Part shown: in pieces, positions 43,951 to 52,981 of the stretch
Layout: every line of letters begins with the position of its first letter
Numbering within the stretch: the first letter of the stretch is position 1
Assembly (NCBI RefSeq): GCF_001295265.1
Contig: NZ_LJOD01000009.1
Coordinates: forward strand, 1 to 64,000
Reading direction: 5' to 3'
DNA from: Chryseobacterium indologenes
GTDB lineage: Bacteria > Bacteroidota > Bacteroidia > Flavobacteriales > Weeksellaceae
DNA length: 64,000 nt
Program-made: the position numbers and the translations under genes
Notes under the pieces: model-generated
Seen by the model: only the letters and a program-made list of their open reading frames with translations
Database searches by the model: none
Told to the model about the DNA's origin: nothing

Positions 43951-45801
43951 ATGCATGCAAACAAAATATTTCCTTGTTTTGAAATGAAAATATTTGAAAA
44001 AACAGAAAAAAAGTATTTTTATTTACTTTTACTCAATATCCTCATATTCCTATTAGGGACTTCTTTTATACAGCAGGGCGATATTCATTCAAAAAAAACA
44101 GATTTCGAAGGACTTCAAAACAGAATATCTGTCATTTCGAAAGACAGAAAACAAGCTTTTACGCTAACCCAAAAATATATAGAGCTCGCCAAAAAGGATA
44201 ATCACACTGAGGAATTGATTACCGGCTATGGATACGCCACCACGTTTGCTCCTGATCATGAAAAGATAAAATATGCAGATAGTCTGATTATAGAATCTGT
44301 AAAGACTAAAGACAATCGATATATCGGCATGGCCTATGCCAGTGCCGCTAATGCAAATTTTAAAAATTATGACTATAAAAAAGCATTAGAAATGGCTATA
44401 ATAGCCAATGATTACCTCAAAAATGATACTTCTAAAGAGTTTGCTTATGAAGGGCTGTTTACAATTGCCAGACTTAAAAGTAAAATCGGAGATAATATTG
44501 AGGCCCAGAAGATTGCCAATGAAATATATGAATATTATAAATGGAAAAAGGACAAGAAAAATACGGCTGATATCCGAGCCTCTTATATTTACACCTTAAA
44601 TAATTTAATCAAAATAAATTCTGCCATAAATAATTTTGACCAGAATACGCCTCTATTAAAAGAAGCCTACTCGTTTATTGAAAATAACCAGGATACTGCT
44701 TTTTATTTAGCAGATTTAATCTCATCCGATGCATTTAACGAGTATTGTCAGAGAAAATATTCCTCAGCGATCCAAAAATTAGAAAAATCTTTACGTTTAA
44801 ATAATGATTCTGATAATCATCTCTATGAAAAGTTTTATCTGGGAATGAGCTACTGGAAATTACAACAGGCTGAAAAGGCAATTCCTTTTTTCCAGGAAAT
44901 CATTGAAGATTATAAAAAAACAGGTAAAATTTCTTTAGAATTCCGTCCGGCTTTTGAGTTTTTTATAGACTATTATAAGAAAAAAGGAAATAGAGAGAAA
45001 CAGCTTATCGCCGTAGACGAGCTTTTACAATATGAGAACAGGTTTAAAGAAGAGCAAAACAATATTGCTAAGAAATTAAAGACAGATTATGATGAAAAAA
45101 GGCTTTTAGAAGAAAAGGAAAACCTGCTTTACGACCGAAAAAAAGAACGCTGGAGTTTTCTTGGTATAGGAGCTTTAGGAATCATTGCTGTTACCGGTTT
45201 TTTTATGTATCAGAATAAAAAAAATAAAACCCTTCAGCCATCTATCCAGACTGCAGCCATAGGAGCACCGGATCATACACAGCCCACCGGGAAAGGCGAT
45301 AATGACAAGGAAATAGCTGCTGTTTCTGAAAAAAAAGAAATTAATGATGCTCCAGGAATAGTTCCGGAAGATGATATCCCCATTGTTTACAGCCCACGAA
45401 ACCAACAAAAAAACAATCCTGCGGAGATTGATTATGAAGTTTATCTGCCTATTAACAAATATACTGTGAAGCAGCTACTTAAAAGCTTAGATGATTTTGA
45501 AAAATCAAATAAATACCTCAGTCCGGATTTAAGACTGGGTACCCTTGCCGAAAAGTTTAATACGAACGATAAATACCTGAGCCGTATTATTAAAGTAAAA
45601 ACAGGAAAAACATTTAACAGCTATATTAATGATCTCCGCTTTGCCCATCTTGAAAGCATTTTAAAGAGCAATACTGATTTCAAAGAAAGGAAAATAAAAG
45701 AAATTGCCAGGTATCTTGGATTTGGAACTCCTGAGTTCTTTGCCACAGCATTTAAAGAAAAATACGGAAAAACACCAAGAGAGTATTTTGAAAAATCCTG
45801 A
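43951..45801 (+). CDS. Membrane-bound TPR/AraC-type transcriptional regulator
   Basis: A 616-residue one-component sensor; an ATG at 43984 is an alternative start. A membrane helix near residues 23-40 (YLLLLNILIFLLGTSF) is followed by tetratricopeptide-like repeats (about 60-380, with GMAYASAANANFKNYDYKKALEMA and FYLGMSYWKLQQAEKAIPFF as clear units). A second helix is at about 400-418. A disordered linker leads to a C-terminal AraC helix-turn-helix pair (about 528-615, LGTLAEKFNTNDKYLSRIIK and EIARYLGFGTPEFFATAFK). The repeats probably sense a ligand outside while the AraC domain acts on DNA from the membrane. Confidence 0.83.
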   Translation: MHANKIFPCFEMKIFEKTEKKYFYLLLLNILIFLLGTSFIQQGDIHSKKTDFEGLQNRISVISKDRKQAFTLTQKYIELAKKDNHTEELITGYGYATTFAPDHEKIKYADSLIIESVKTKDNRYIGMAYASAANANFKNYDYKKALEMAIIANDYLKNDTSKEFAYEGLFTIARLKSKIGDNIEAQKIANEIYEYYKWKKDKKNTADIRASYIYTLNNLIKINSAINNFDQNTPLLKEAYSFIENNQDTAFYLADLISSDAFNEYCQRKYSSAIQKLEKSLRLNNDSDNHLYEKFYLGMSYWKLQQAEKAIPFFQEIIEDYKKTGKISLEFRPAFEFFIDYYKKKGNREKQLIAVDELLQYENRFKEEQNNIAKKLKTDYDEKRLLEEKENLLYDRKKERWSFLGIGALGIIAVTGFFMYQNKKNKTLQPSIQTAAIGAPDHTQPTGKGDNDKEIAAVSEKKEINDAPGIVPEDDIPIVYSPRNQQKNNPAEIDYEVYLPINKYTVKQLLKSLDDFEKSNKYLSPDLRLGTLAEKFNTNDKYLSRIIKVKTGKTFNSYINDLRFAHLESILKSNTDFKERKIKEIARYLGFGTPEFFATAFKEKYGKTPREYFEKS

Positions 45802-45837
45802 TATTAAAGGTTTGTGTTTCTTCTGATTTTTAAAAAT

Positions 45838-45868
45838 AAAACGCGCAAAATTGCCTTTTGCGCGTTTT
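45838..45868. terminator. Bidirectional terminator between convergent genes
   Basis: ACGCGCAAAA (45841-45850) with TTTTGCGCGT (45856-45865), extended by A/T pairs on the outside, loop TTGCC. Confidence 0.82.
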
Positions 45869-45886
45869 TAGTTAAATTGTATCAAT

Positions 45887-46297
45887 TTATTTCTTTAAAT
45901 CTTCTTTTACTTTTTTAGCGGCCTCCTCTACTTTGGAAGCTCCTTTTGCGGCAGCATCTTTTACATCCTTCCCGGCTTCCTGAACTCCGCTTTTAATATC
46001 GTTTCCGGCCTTGTTAAGGTCCTGCTTTGTTTTATCTGCTGTTTCGTCAATTTTATCTTTAGCGTTCTGGGCAGCAGCATCTATCTTATTCCCTGCTGCA
46101 TCTACCTTGTTTTTTATATCTTCTTTTGCTTTGTTAATTTTGGAAGTATCTATACCAGGCCCTTCCGTTACTGTGGTAGAGGTTGTGGTTACAGACCCGT
46201 CCGGATTTTCAACCTGCTCTGTTTTAGTGGTTGATTTTGTACAGGATACTACAGCCAGTGAAGCGATCACAACTGCTGCTAAAAATTGTTTTTTCAT
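45887..46297 (-). CDS. Lipoprotein with amphipathic helical repeats
   Basis: A 136-residue lipoprotein. The signal peptide ends in a lipobox (SLAVVSC, Cys about 19). A Thr/Ser-rich linker precedes a long Lys/Ala/Asp-rich helix built of repeats such as AGNKIDAAAQNAKDKID and AGKDVKDAAAKGASKVEEAAKK. This 11-residue-like pattern resembles LEA or apolipoprotein helices and suggests a stress or envelope-stabilising role; that is inference. It stands as a single gene next to another lipoprotein gene. Confidence 0.78.
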   Translation of the reverse strand: MKKQFLAAVVIASLAVVSCTKSTTKTEQVENPDGSVTTTSTTVTEGPGIDTSKINKAKEDIKNKVDAAGNKIDAAAQNAKDKIDETADKTKQDLNKAGNDIKSGVQEAGKDVKDAAAKGASKVEEAAKKVKEDLKK

Positions 46298-46326
46298 ATT
46301 ATATTTTATTTAAGTTAACTGATATT

Positions 46327-46686
46327 TTATTGTGTTTTGACTTCTGCGGCCGGAGAGGCTGCTTCTTTCTGCTTTTTCTCAGCATCTGCCTTTTTCTTCT
46401 CTTCTTCCTGTGTCTTTTTATTTTCTTTCTCAAGCTCTGCCTTCAGCCTGGCCTCTTCATCCTGAAGCTTTTTAGCCTGTACTAAAGAATCTTTATACTT
46501 CTGTGAGGACATCCTGATCTGGCGGACAATATCTACCGATGTTGCTCCATCTGAAAAAGAATCAATAGCGGTTGTATCATAATTCATCTTTACTTCCCGC
46601 TCCCCTTCAAAATTATGAGTTTCTTTCTTTGAACAGGCCGCCATGAACAGCAGGATAATAAAAAGTAAAGCCGATAAATTTTTCAT
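46327..46686 (-). CDS. Coiled-coil lipoprotein
   Basis: A 119-residue lipoprotein with a lipobox (FMAACS, Cys about 18). A short globular or extended segment is followed by a highly charged coiled coil (about 68-108, rich in Glu/Lys/Ala) and an Ala/Pro end. Unknown function. The start lies four bases after the stop of the upstream EEP-family gene, so it is probably the last gene of the mutL-rhomboid run. Confidence 0.75.
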   Translation of the reverse strand: MKNLSALLFIILLFMAACSKKETHNFEGEREVKMNYDTTAIDSFSDGATSVDIVRQIRMSSQKYKDSLVQAKKLQDEEARLKAELEKENKKTQEEEKKKADAEKKQKEAASPAAEVKTQ

Positions 46687-46690
46687 GGAA

Positions 46691-47665
46691 CTAATTTAAC
46701 AGAAATTCTGCAATTACAGGATAGTGGTCTGATAATTTTACAGAATGATCTACTTTATAGCTTAAAGGAATAATGGATTTTGAGGTGAAGATATAATCAA
46801 TTCTGAGCGGAACCTTATAATCATGAAAGCTGGTAGAGATCCCGTTTCCTACGGTTAGAAAAGCATCCTGAAGGTCTTTTCCCAGACTGTAATACTCATA
46901 AGAATTGGGTACAGAGTTGAAATCACCTGCCAGAATCACTGGGTAAGGTGAAAAATCAATCACTTTTCTTATTTTCCGGATCTGTTCCTCATGGGCTTTA
47001 AATGTAGGTGTCATGTGGGAAAGCAAGGTAGCAATCTTATCTTTCTGCTTTCCAAAACCATCAAACTGAAGCATAGATTTATGAAGCCTGAAAGGTTCCA
47101 GATAGACGTTTACAACCCGTATGATTTTCCCGTTGATATCAACATCTGCATAGAATGAGTTCCCCCTTGATTTATCCTGAATTAATTCCTCCTGTCTTAC
47201 AATCTTATGTTTTGTTTTAAGAATAACTGTAGGATATTTTACAAGATCTTTCTTTATGGCTTTATTTGTGTCTTTTTCCTGAACCAGAATAATATCGGCA
47301 TTTTGATCTTTGATGTATTTTTTTACTTTATCCCATCCAAAATCACCATATTTTACATTGAATGTAAGTACTTTAATATCTCTTATTGTTTTTACATTGG
47401 CTGTTTTGGGGGTAAAATTAACCCATCTTCTTATGGGGTTATAAAAAACCAGGATTCCCAGAGCAAATGCAATCGCTATTTTTTTTCTTTGAAATACCCA
47501 GATCAATGTCAACAAAATATAGGTAATAATCAGGTAGGGGAAGCCCAGAGAAAGCAGATTGAGGGTGCCCAAAAGATTAGGCGGAATCCACGCATTCCCT
47601 AATGTGCATAATAATAAAACGGCAACAGCAATATGTAGAAATAGCAATATCTGATTCGGCTTCAT
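46691..47665 (-). CDS. Endonuclease/exonuclease/phosphatase family membrane protein, copy 1
   Basis: A 324-residue protein with three N-terminal membrane helices (about 5-85) and an EEP (DNase I-like) domain behind them. The metal and catalytic motifs are LTFNVKYG, IILVQEKD, LAGDFNSVPNSYEYY and SDHYPVIAEF. The topology places the EEP domain outside the membrane. Substrate unknown: nucleic acid or a phosphoester. It is a paralogue of the next gene, with the same layout. Confidence 0.87.
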   Translation of the reverse strand: MKPNQILLFLHIAVAVLLLCTLGNAWIPPNLLGTLNLLSLGFPYLIITYILLTLIWVFQRKKIAIAFALGILVFYNPIRRWVNFTPKTANVKTIRDIKVLTFNVKYGDFGWDKVKKYIKDQNADIILVQEKDTNKAIKKDLVKYPTVILKTKHKIVRQEELIQDKSRGNSFYADVDINGKIIRVVNVYLEPFRLHKSMLQFDGFGKQKDKIATLLSHMTPTFKAHEEQIRKIRKVIDFSPYPVILAGDFNSVPNSYEYYSLGKDLQDAFLTVGNGISTSFHDYKVPLRIDYIFTSKSIIPLSYKVDHSVKLSDHYPVIAEFLLN

Positions 47666-47741
47666 GAATAACGGTCTAGGTACGGATTTTTTTAATCAAA
47701 AATCCTACCAAGCCGATAAACTTTAACTAATTTTATGATTA

Positions 47742-48746
47742 TTAGTTATTTACTGAGAAGGTTGCCACTACAGGATAGTGATCTGAAAGCTTTATCGTAC
47801 GGTCAACTTTATAGGAAACGGGCCGTATTGATTTTGAGGTAAAAATATAATCAATCCTGATGGGAAATCTGTAGTCATGGAAGCTGGTAGCGCTGCCTTT
47901 TCCTGCTTTCATAAAAGCATCTTCAAGCCCTTCGGATAAATGATAGTATTCGTAGGAATTCGGTACTGAATTAAAATCTCCCGCCAGAAATACAGGATAC
48001 GGAGACTGATCGATTCCCGTCCGGATTTCACTCACCTGATCCTGATGCTTTTTAAAAACCGGAATAAGCTTTTTTACAATATCCCGCAGCCTTCTTTCAT
48101 CCTGCTCTTTATCACCATTCATCTTCACCATTGACTTATCAAATTTATATGGTTCCAGATAAACGTTGACAAAGCGATATACTTTTCCCCTGATTTCAAT
48201 ATCAGCCTGGGTTCCGTAAGCGTTATTCAGATCATAATTTCCTTCAATCAGGCTTTTAGTCTCTATTATTCTGTGTCTGGAATAAAAAGCAAGAACCCCG
48301 TTATTATGGGCAATTTTAGCTTTCGACATTCCCTGTATTGTAAACGCCTCTCTTCCTTCTTCCTGGATCAAAATTACATCTGCATCAATCCTGTTCAGAT
48401 ACTGCTCTATTTCCCGAGCTCCAAGCAATCCGGCTTTGATATTAAAAGTAACCACTTTTATATCATCGGAACTAACTTTCTTATCAGAGGAATAATTAAT
48501 CCATCTTTTAACGGGGCTGATAAAAGCCAACCCGATCAGCATAAAGGCAAAAGTTCTTTTTTTCCAGCTGAAAAGCCAGAACAGGGTACAGATGATATAA
48601 GCTGCAATAAGAACGGGAAATCCTAATGAAAGCAGATTGAACCATGGAAATATCTTAGGCGGAATATAAGCATTCATTAAGGTCCCCAACAACATGAACA
48701 AAATGCCCAAGTGCAGGATAAGTACGATGAGACGGAAAACTTTCAC
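47742..48746 (-). CDS. Endonuclease/exonuclease/phosphatase family membrane protein, copy 2
   Basis: A 334-residue paralogue of the protein at 46691. Three N-terminal helices are followed by the EEP domain: VVTFNIKAG, VILIQEEGRE, LAGDFNSVPNSYEYY, SDHYPVVATF. The EEP half is nearly collinear with copy 1, indicating tandem duplication. The gene starts nine bases after the rhomboid stop and should be cotranscribed with mutL and the rhomboid gene. Confidence 0.87.
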   Translation of the reverse strand: MKVFRLIVLILHLGILFMLLGTLMNAYIPPKIFPWFNLLSLGFPVLIAAYIICTLFWLFSWKKRTFAFMLIGLAFISPVKRWINYSSDKKVSSDDIKVVTFNIKAGLLGAREIEQYLNRIDADVILIQEEGREAFTIQGMSKAKIAHNNGVLAFYSRHRIIETKSLIEGNYDLNNAYGTQADIEIRGKVYRFVNVYLEPYKFDKSMVKMNGDKEQDERRLRDIVKKLIPVFKKHQDQVSEIRTGIDQSPYPVFLAGDFNSVPNSYEYYHLSEGLEDAFMKAGKGSATSFHDYRFPIRIDYIFTSKSIRPVSYKVDRTIKLSDHYPVVATFSVNN

Positions 48747-48755
48747 AGCAGGTCT

Positions 48756-49484
48756 TTAATTGAAACGGTACAGATGCTTCTTCCAGTTCCGTGCCAGAAG
48801 CCACCCTACCAGCGCACCTCCAACGTGAGCCAAATGGGCAATTCCCCCCCCGTTTCCGGAAACTCCCAGGTATATAGAAACCACAATAACAATAGGCATC
48901 AGGTATTTTACTTTTATAGGAACCGGAATAAACATCATCATAATCTTTGAATCCGGGTAAAGGGTTGCAAAGGCTGCTACTACTCCGAAAATAGCACCTG
49001 AAGCTCCTACCATTGGAGTAGCAACAATGCCCCTGAAGTTTTCCAGCAGCTCCTTCTGCCGCAGAACCGACTCTGCATTTCCTGAAAATTCAACACTGGC
49101 ACCGGATAAATAAGCATTAACATTGAACCCAAGCTGTTGCAGCTCACGGGTATACTGCTGAGCTTCAACAAAGTTCCACCCGTTAAAGAGGAAAAATGCC
49201 CCGAGCCCGCTTACAAAATAGAGGATGAGATATCTTTTTTCGCCCAATGTCTGTTCCAGAATAGGTCCGAAACTATACAGGGTTAACATATTAAACAAAA
49301 TATGCATAATGCTTCCATGCATAAACATGTGGGTAATGATCTGCCATGAATGGAAGAACGGAGAAAAAGGATAAAATCCGGCAAGGTATTCTATGGCCTT
49401 ACTTCCGAGAAAATAAGAGCCGATAAATACAATGATATTAATGATGATTATATTCCTTGTAATTGGCGGTATATTGTTGAACAT
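48756..49484 (-). CDS. Rhomboid family intramembrane serine protease
   Basis: A 242-residue polytopic protease. The catalytic Ser162 is in GASGAIFG and the His in AHVGGALVG (about 216). HGSIMHILFNM in the second membrane segment is the usual companion motif. A hydrophilic insert (about 110-150) separates two helices. Target proteins are unknown. The gene starts two bases after the mutL stop. Confidence 0.92.
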   Translation of the reverse strand: MFNNIPPITRNIIIINIIVFIGSYFLGSKAIEYLAGFYPFSPFFHSWQIITHMFMHGSIMHILFNMLTLYSFGPILEQTLGEKRYLILYFVSGLGAFFLFNGWNFVEAQQYTRELQQLGFNVNAYLSGASVEFSGNAESVLRQKELLENFRGIVATPMVGASGAIFGVVAAFATLYPDSKIMMMFIPVPIKVKYLMPIVIVVSIYLGVSGNGGGIAHLAHVGGALVGWLLARNWKKHLYRFN

Positions 49485-49486
49485 CT

Positions 49487-51274
49487 TTAAAATTTGTTTT
49501 TAAAATCATTAAACGGAACTTCGTAGAAGCATCTTTTTCCATCCGGTAAAAACTCCGGAAAACCTAATGCTGTAAAATCTTTGATAACCTGTTCCGCATC
49601 TTTCTTATAAATAAAATCGAATCTCGATTTCGACTGCATTTTATTCCATTGGCTATGGTAATACTGCATGAATTCTTCTTCTGTCTTATATTCCAGAATT
49701 TCGAAAAGATTTTCGAGGAACTTCATCGCCTGTGTTTCTTTCAGTCCTTCCGGAAGTGAATCTATTCTGAGTACGCTTTCATGGGCAATTTTCATTTCAA
49801 ATCCCAGTTCAGGAAGATATTTTTTGAAGGCATTATATTTTGTTTTCTCTATTTCATTCATGTGGTATTCCAGGGAAAACAGCAATGCATGGCTGTTTGT
49901 ATTGGATTTCCGGGTAGATTTATTATTTTCTGAAACCAGCAGCCTGTGCATTCTTCCCAGGTCCAGCATCAGGGTTACATCTCCTTTATTGAACAGCCAG
50001 TACCCATTAGGCAGCCTCATCAGATCCTCATCAAAATCTTCATCTTCAAACAAATTAATTTTAGAAGGTTCCGCAGTAATATTCTGATGATACATTTCTG
50101 TAAGGTTCTGAATTTCTTCCGGCTGTACATTTCTTTCTTCCAGAAACGGATTATAATCTTTATCTACAATAATTTCCGGCATCTTGATCACTCCTCCGCC
50201 TCCGCCGTTGCTTTTGCTTGGGACGGGTTTATTCATCATTTCATCCAGATCAGGATCCCTGTCAAAATCGAGGCTTGGTGAAACATTGTAAATTCCTAAA
50301 GACCTTTTAATGGTTGAACGCAATAAAGCAAAAATAAGGTGTTCATCCTCAAACTTTACTTCCGTTTTCTGCGGATGAATATTCACATCTATTTTTCCGG
50401 GATCTAATTCTAAATAAAGGAAAAAAGAAGGAACATAGCCTGGCAACAGTAAACCTTCAAAAGCTTCCTGAACCGCTTTGTTAAAGTAGGGGCTTTTGAA
50501 GTACCTTCCGTTAACAAAAAGAAACTGTTCGCCCCGGTTTTTCTTAGCGCCTTCCGGTTTTGCAACAAATCCGTGAAGCTGGCACCAGACAATATCTTCT
50601 TTAATAGGAACGAGCTGCGGCTGAAGCTTTCTTCCGAACACATCAACAATACGCTGCATCTGGCTTCCTTTTCTCAGCCTGAAAACAGCTTCATCATCAT
50701 GGAAAAGAGAGAACTCAAGATTTTCATGGGCCAGGGCCACACGCTGGAACTCATCAATCACATGACGGAATTCAACATTGTTATTTTTAAGGAATTTTCT
50801 TCTTGCCGGAACGTTATAAAACAGGTTTTTCACCATAAAATTGGAGCCGTCTGCCGTCTGCACCGGGTCCTGAAACTGAAAAACACCTCCTTCAATGTAG
50901 ATATTCGTTCCTATTTTAGCATCATTCTGTTTGGTTTTCAGTTCAACCTGAGATACTGCTGCAATAGAGGCCAGAGCTTCTCCTCTGAAACCTTTGGTAG
51001 CGATTTTAAAGATATCCTCTGTTCCTTTGATCTTGGAAGTAGCGTGTCTTTCAAACGCCATTCTGGCATCTGTCTCAGACATTCCTTTTCCGTCATCAAC
51101 TACCTGGATCAGGTTCTTGCCTGCATCTCTTACGATCAACTCTATTTTAGTTGCTCCAGCATCAATGGCGTTTTCCAAAAGTTCTTTCACTATGGATGCA
51201 GGCCTCTGCACCACTTCTCCTGCCGCAATTTGGTTGGCTACATGATCCGGTAAAAGCTGAATAATATCTGACAT
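49487..51274 (-). CDS. mutL: DNA mismatch repair protein MutL
   Basis: Mismatch-repair matchmaker, 595 residues from the ATG at 51274 (MSDIIQLLPDHV). A minus-strand TAnnTTTG box just upstream fits this start better than the one at 51289. The GHKL ATPase is intact: ELLENAIDAGAT, DDGKGM, GFRGEALASI. The C-terminal dimerisation domain is present, but the endonuclease motif DQHAxxERI is replaced by DLGRMHRLL and no zinc-ligand motif is visible near the end. It heads an apparent operon with rhomboid and EEP genes. Confidence 0.95.
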   Translation of the reverse strand: MSDIIQLLPDHVANQIAAGEVVQRPASIVKELLENAIDAGATKIELIVRDAGKNLIQVVDDGKGMSETDARMAFERHATSKIKGTEDIFKIATKGFRGEALASIAAVSQVELKTKQNDAKIGTNIYIEGGVFQFQDPVQTADGSNFMVKNLFYNVPARRKFLKNNNVEFRHVIDEFQRVALAHENLEFSLFHDDEAVFRLRKGSQMQRIVDVFGRKLQPQLVPIKEDIVWCQLHGFVAKPEGAKKNRGEQFLFVNGRYFKSPYFNKAVQEAFEGLLLPGYVPSFFLYLELDPGKIDVNIHPQKTEVKFEDEHLIFALLRSTIKRSLGIYNVSPSLDFDRDPDLDEMMNKPVPSKSNGGGGGVIKMPEIIVDKDYNPFLEERNVQPEEIQNLTEMYHQNITAEPSKINLFEDEDFDEDLMRLPNGYWLFNKGDVTLMLDLGRMHRLLVSENNKSTRKSNTNSHALLFSLEYHMNEIEKTKYNAFKKYLPELGFEMKIAHESVLRIDSLPEGLKETQAMKFLENLFEILEYKTEEEFMQYYHSQWNKMQSKSRFDFIYKKDAEQVIKDFTALGFPEFLPDGKRCFYEVPFNDFKNKF

Positions 51275-51293
51275 AAAACGTGTAATCAACTTA

Positions 51294-51301
51294 CAAAAAT
51301 A
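51294..51301 (-). promoter_or_regulatory. TAnnTTTG -7 box of mutL
   Basis: Plus-strand CAAAAATA reads TATTTTTG on the minus strand, 20 bases before the ATG at 51274, giving a short leader. Confidence 0.55.
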
Positions 51302-51432
51302 GTTAATGAAAACGGGAATTAAAAGATTAAAGCTGTGAATTAATATTTAATTATCAACAAATCAACAATCCTGCCGGAAATGCTGCCGGCATAAAACCTT
51401 TGGCAGCTTATTCTTTATTCAAAAAGAACAGC

Positions 51433-51459
51433 CCTCTGATTGCTCATAACAAACAGAGG
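51433..51459 (-). terminator. Candidate terminator of the DUF1275 gene
   Basis: CCTCTG (51433-51438) and CAGAGG (51454-51459) form a stem with a 15-base loop, followed on the minus strand by a T-rich stretch (51426-51421). Confidence 0.4.
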
Positions 51460-51511
51460 ACTGATTCACAGCTAGTTTACACAAAAATAATACTGATATT
51501 TACTTTATAAT

Positions 51512-52339
51512 TTAGTCTTCAAAGACAAGCTTTCTTTTTTCCTTTCTGTTAGGAATTCCGTGAATTTTGTCATACAGATAGGCCAAAAGGTTCGGTTTTT
51601 TATAAATTCTGCTGTATCGGTATCTCGTATTGAAGTGTCTTACATGAATTTTATAGGCATCGTACCCGATAACGATCAGAAGGCATACGCTGATGACATA
51701 AAATACTCTGAATTCCAGGTAATAATAAGTCAGTCCGGAGAATACCGCTCCTAAAACATAGGCTGCCATAATGCTCATCAGCAGTTTTGCCCTTCCTATC
51801 AGTTCGCCGTTTTTACGGTATTTTTTCTGGGTAAACATGGAGAATAAAATTCCGAGATCGGTTGTTGTTCCTGTAAGGTGGGTTGTTTTTACCGAGAAAT
51901 TGGAAATACTCGCTGTAAGACCATTCTGAAGTCCTGTGGCAAAAAGCATCAATGCAACCAGATATTCTGTTTCTTCCAGTGTTTTCTGATAATACAGCTG
52001 GCCGTATATCCCTACAAACAGAAGACATATAATCTCCAGCACAATAGGCATGGCATGGGCAAAATATTTACTTTTCTTATTAAAGTTGATGACAATGAAG
52101 TTGGACAGGAAACTTCCGAAGAAGAATAAGAAGATCCACCCTCCTACTACTGCGACCTGTGTCCAGTTGGCTTTACTGATCTCCGCCGCTAAAATGGCGT
52201 AATGTCCCGTTACGTTAGACGTAAATGAGAGGAAAATCAATAGAGAAGCTATATTTATAGTACCTGCAGTGAATGCAGTCAGCGTTCCCAATCTGATGTT
52301 GTCTCCCAATGTTCTGCTGTTACTATAATTTCTTAACAT
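51512..52339 (-). CDS. DUF1275 (YoaK-type) membrane protein
   Basis: A 275-residue inner-membrane protein with about six helices. The pattern of the family is clear: LTAFTAGTINIASLLIFLSFTSNVTGHY, LLFATGLQNG-like ALMLFATGLQNGLTASIS, and KTTHLTGTTTDLGILFS. Transport or sensing has been suggested for the family, without firm evidence. The C-terminus is basic and cytoplasmic. It lies 29 bases after the Usp-like gene and is likely cotranscribed. Confidence 0.85.
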   Translation of the reverse strand: MLRNYSNSRTLGDNIRLGTLTAFTAGTINIASLLIFLSFTSNVTGHYAILAAEISKANWTQVAVVGGWIFLFFFGSFLSNFIVINFNKKSKYFAHAMPIVLEIICLLFVGIYGQLYYQKTLEETEYLVALMLFATGLQNGLTASISNFSVKTTHLTGTTTDLGILFSMFTQKKYRKNGELIGRAKLLMSIMAAYVLGAVFSGLTYYYLEFRVFYVISVCLLIVIGYDAYKIHVRHFNTRYRYSRIYKKPNLLAYLYDKIHGIPNRKEKRKLVFED

Positions 52340-52368
52340 TTTTTATTTTTTTTATTGTGGGTTTATTT

Positions 52369-52863
52369 TTAGGCCTCAACAAAGATCTCAGCCAGCCTTC
52401 CTCTTTCCGGAAGTCTTTCAGGAACATCTACTTTAATTTCCTGAGACTGCAGTTCTTTACATTTTTTGATATAAGGAGTAAGATCGAATTTTCCTTTCCC
52501 TTTACTTTTAATAGATGGAGAATAGTAAGCCTCCTCAATATTCTCAGCTTTCACATATTGGTTGAATGTTCTCTGGAAACTTCCCGTGAAAATATCACAG
52601 ATGATCTTATCTACTAAATGCGGGTATTTATTCCTGATGATACCATAAGCATCACAAAATTCTTCCGGTCTTATCTTGCTGAATATGGTACTCTTGGTAT
52701 TGAACAAAAGGTCTCTGATAGAATCCCCCTGGTCATATCCTGAAACAAGAAGTATTTTATACTGATTCTGATCTTCCTGTGCGTCTTTCTCTTTCAGTAC
52801 TTTTTTCAATATGTTTAAAGACTCAAGAGAGTAATCTGTTGCAATTAAAATTGTTTTAGCCAT
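52369..52863 (-). CDS. Universal-stress-protein-like protein
   Basis: A 164-residue cytoplasmic protein. The opening MAKTILIATDYSLESLNILKK with the LIATD strand-loop is like the Usp fold, and KILLVSGYDQGDSIRDLLF could be the second strand. The usual Usp ATP motif G-x2-G-x9-G-S is not obvious, so the assignment is tentative. A promoter box and phased GATTAAAA repeats lie upstream. Confidence 0.6.
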   Translation of the reverse strand: MAKTILIATDYSLESLNILKKVLKEKDAQEDQNQYKILLVSGYDQGDSIRDLLFNTKSTIFSKIRPEEFCDAYGIIRNKYPHLVDKIICDIFTGSFQRTFNQYVKAENIEEAYYSPSIKSKGKGKFDLTPYIKKCKELQSQEIKVDVPERLPERGRLAEIFVEA

Positions 52864-52903
52864 GTTCTTATGATTTTGTTTGTGTTTATCTTTTTTGATG
52901 ATA

Positions 52904-52911
52904 CAAAACTA
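52904..52911 (-). promoter_or_regulatory. TAnnTTTG -7 box of the Usp-like gene
   Basis: Plus-strand CAAAACTA reads TAGTTTTG on the minus strand, 41 bases before the ATG at 52863. Confidence 0.55.
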
Positions 52912-52920
52912 GAACGGCCA

Positions 52921-52981
52921 GATTAAAAGACCTTTGGAATGGAATTAAAATGTGATTAAAGAGATTAAAATGAGATTAGAA
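52921..52981 (-). promoter_or_regulatory. Phased GATTAAAA direct repeats, possible operator
   Basis: GATTAAAA-like units start at 52921, 52942 (GAATTAAAA), 52954, 52963 and 52974. Steps of 21, 12, 9 and 11 bases put them on about the same helical face, just upstream of the -7 box. Confidence 0.4.

Noticed and set aside
50573..51253. 226-codon open frame antisense to mutL
   Set aside because: Lies wholly inside mutL, no recognisable domain and no promoter; treated as a shadow.
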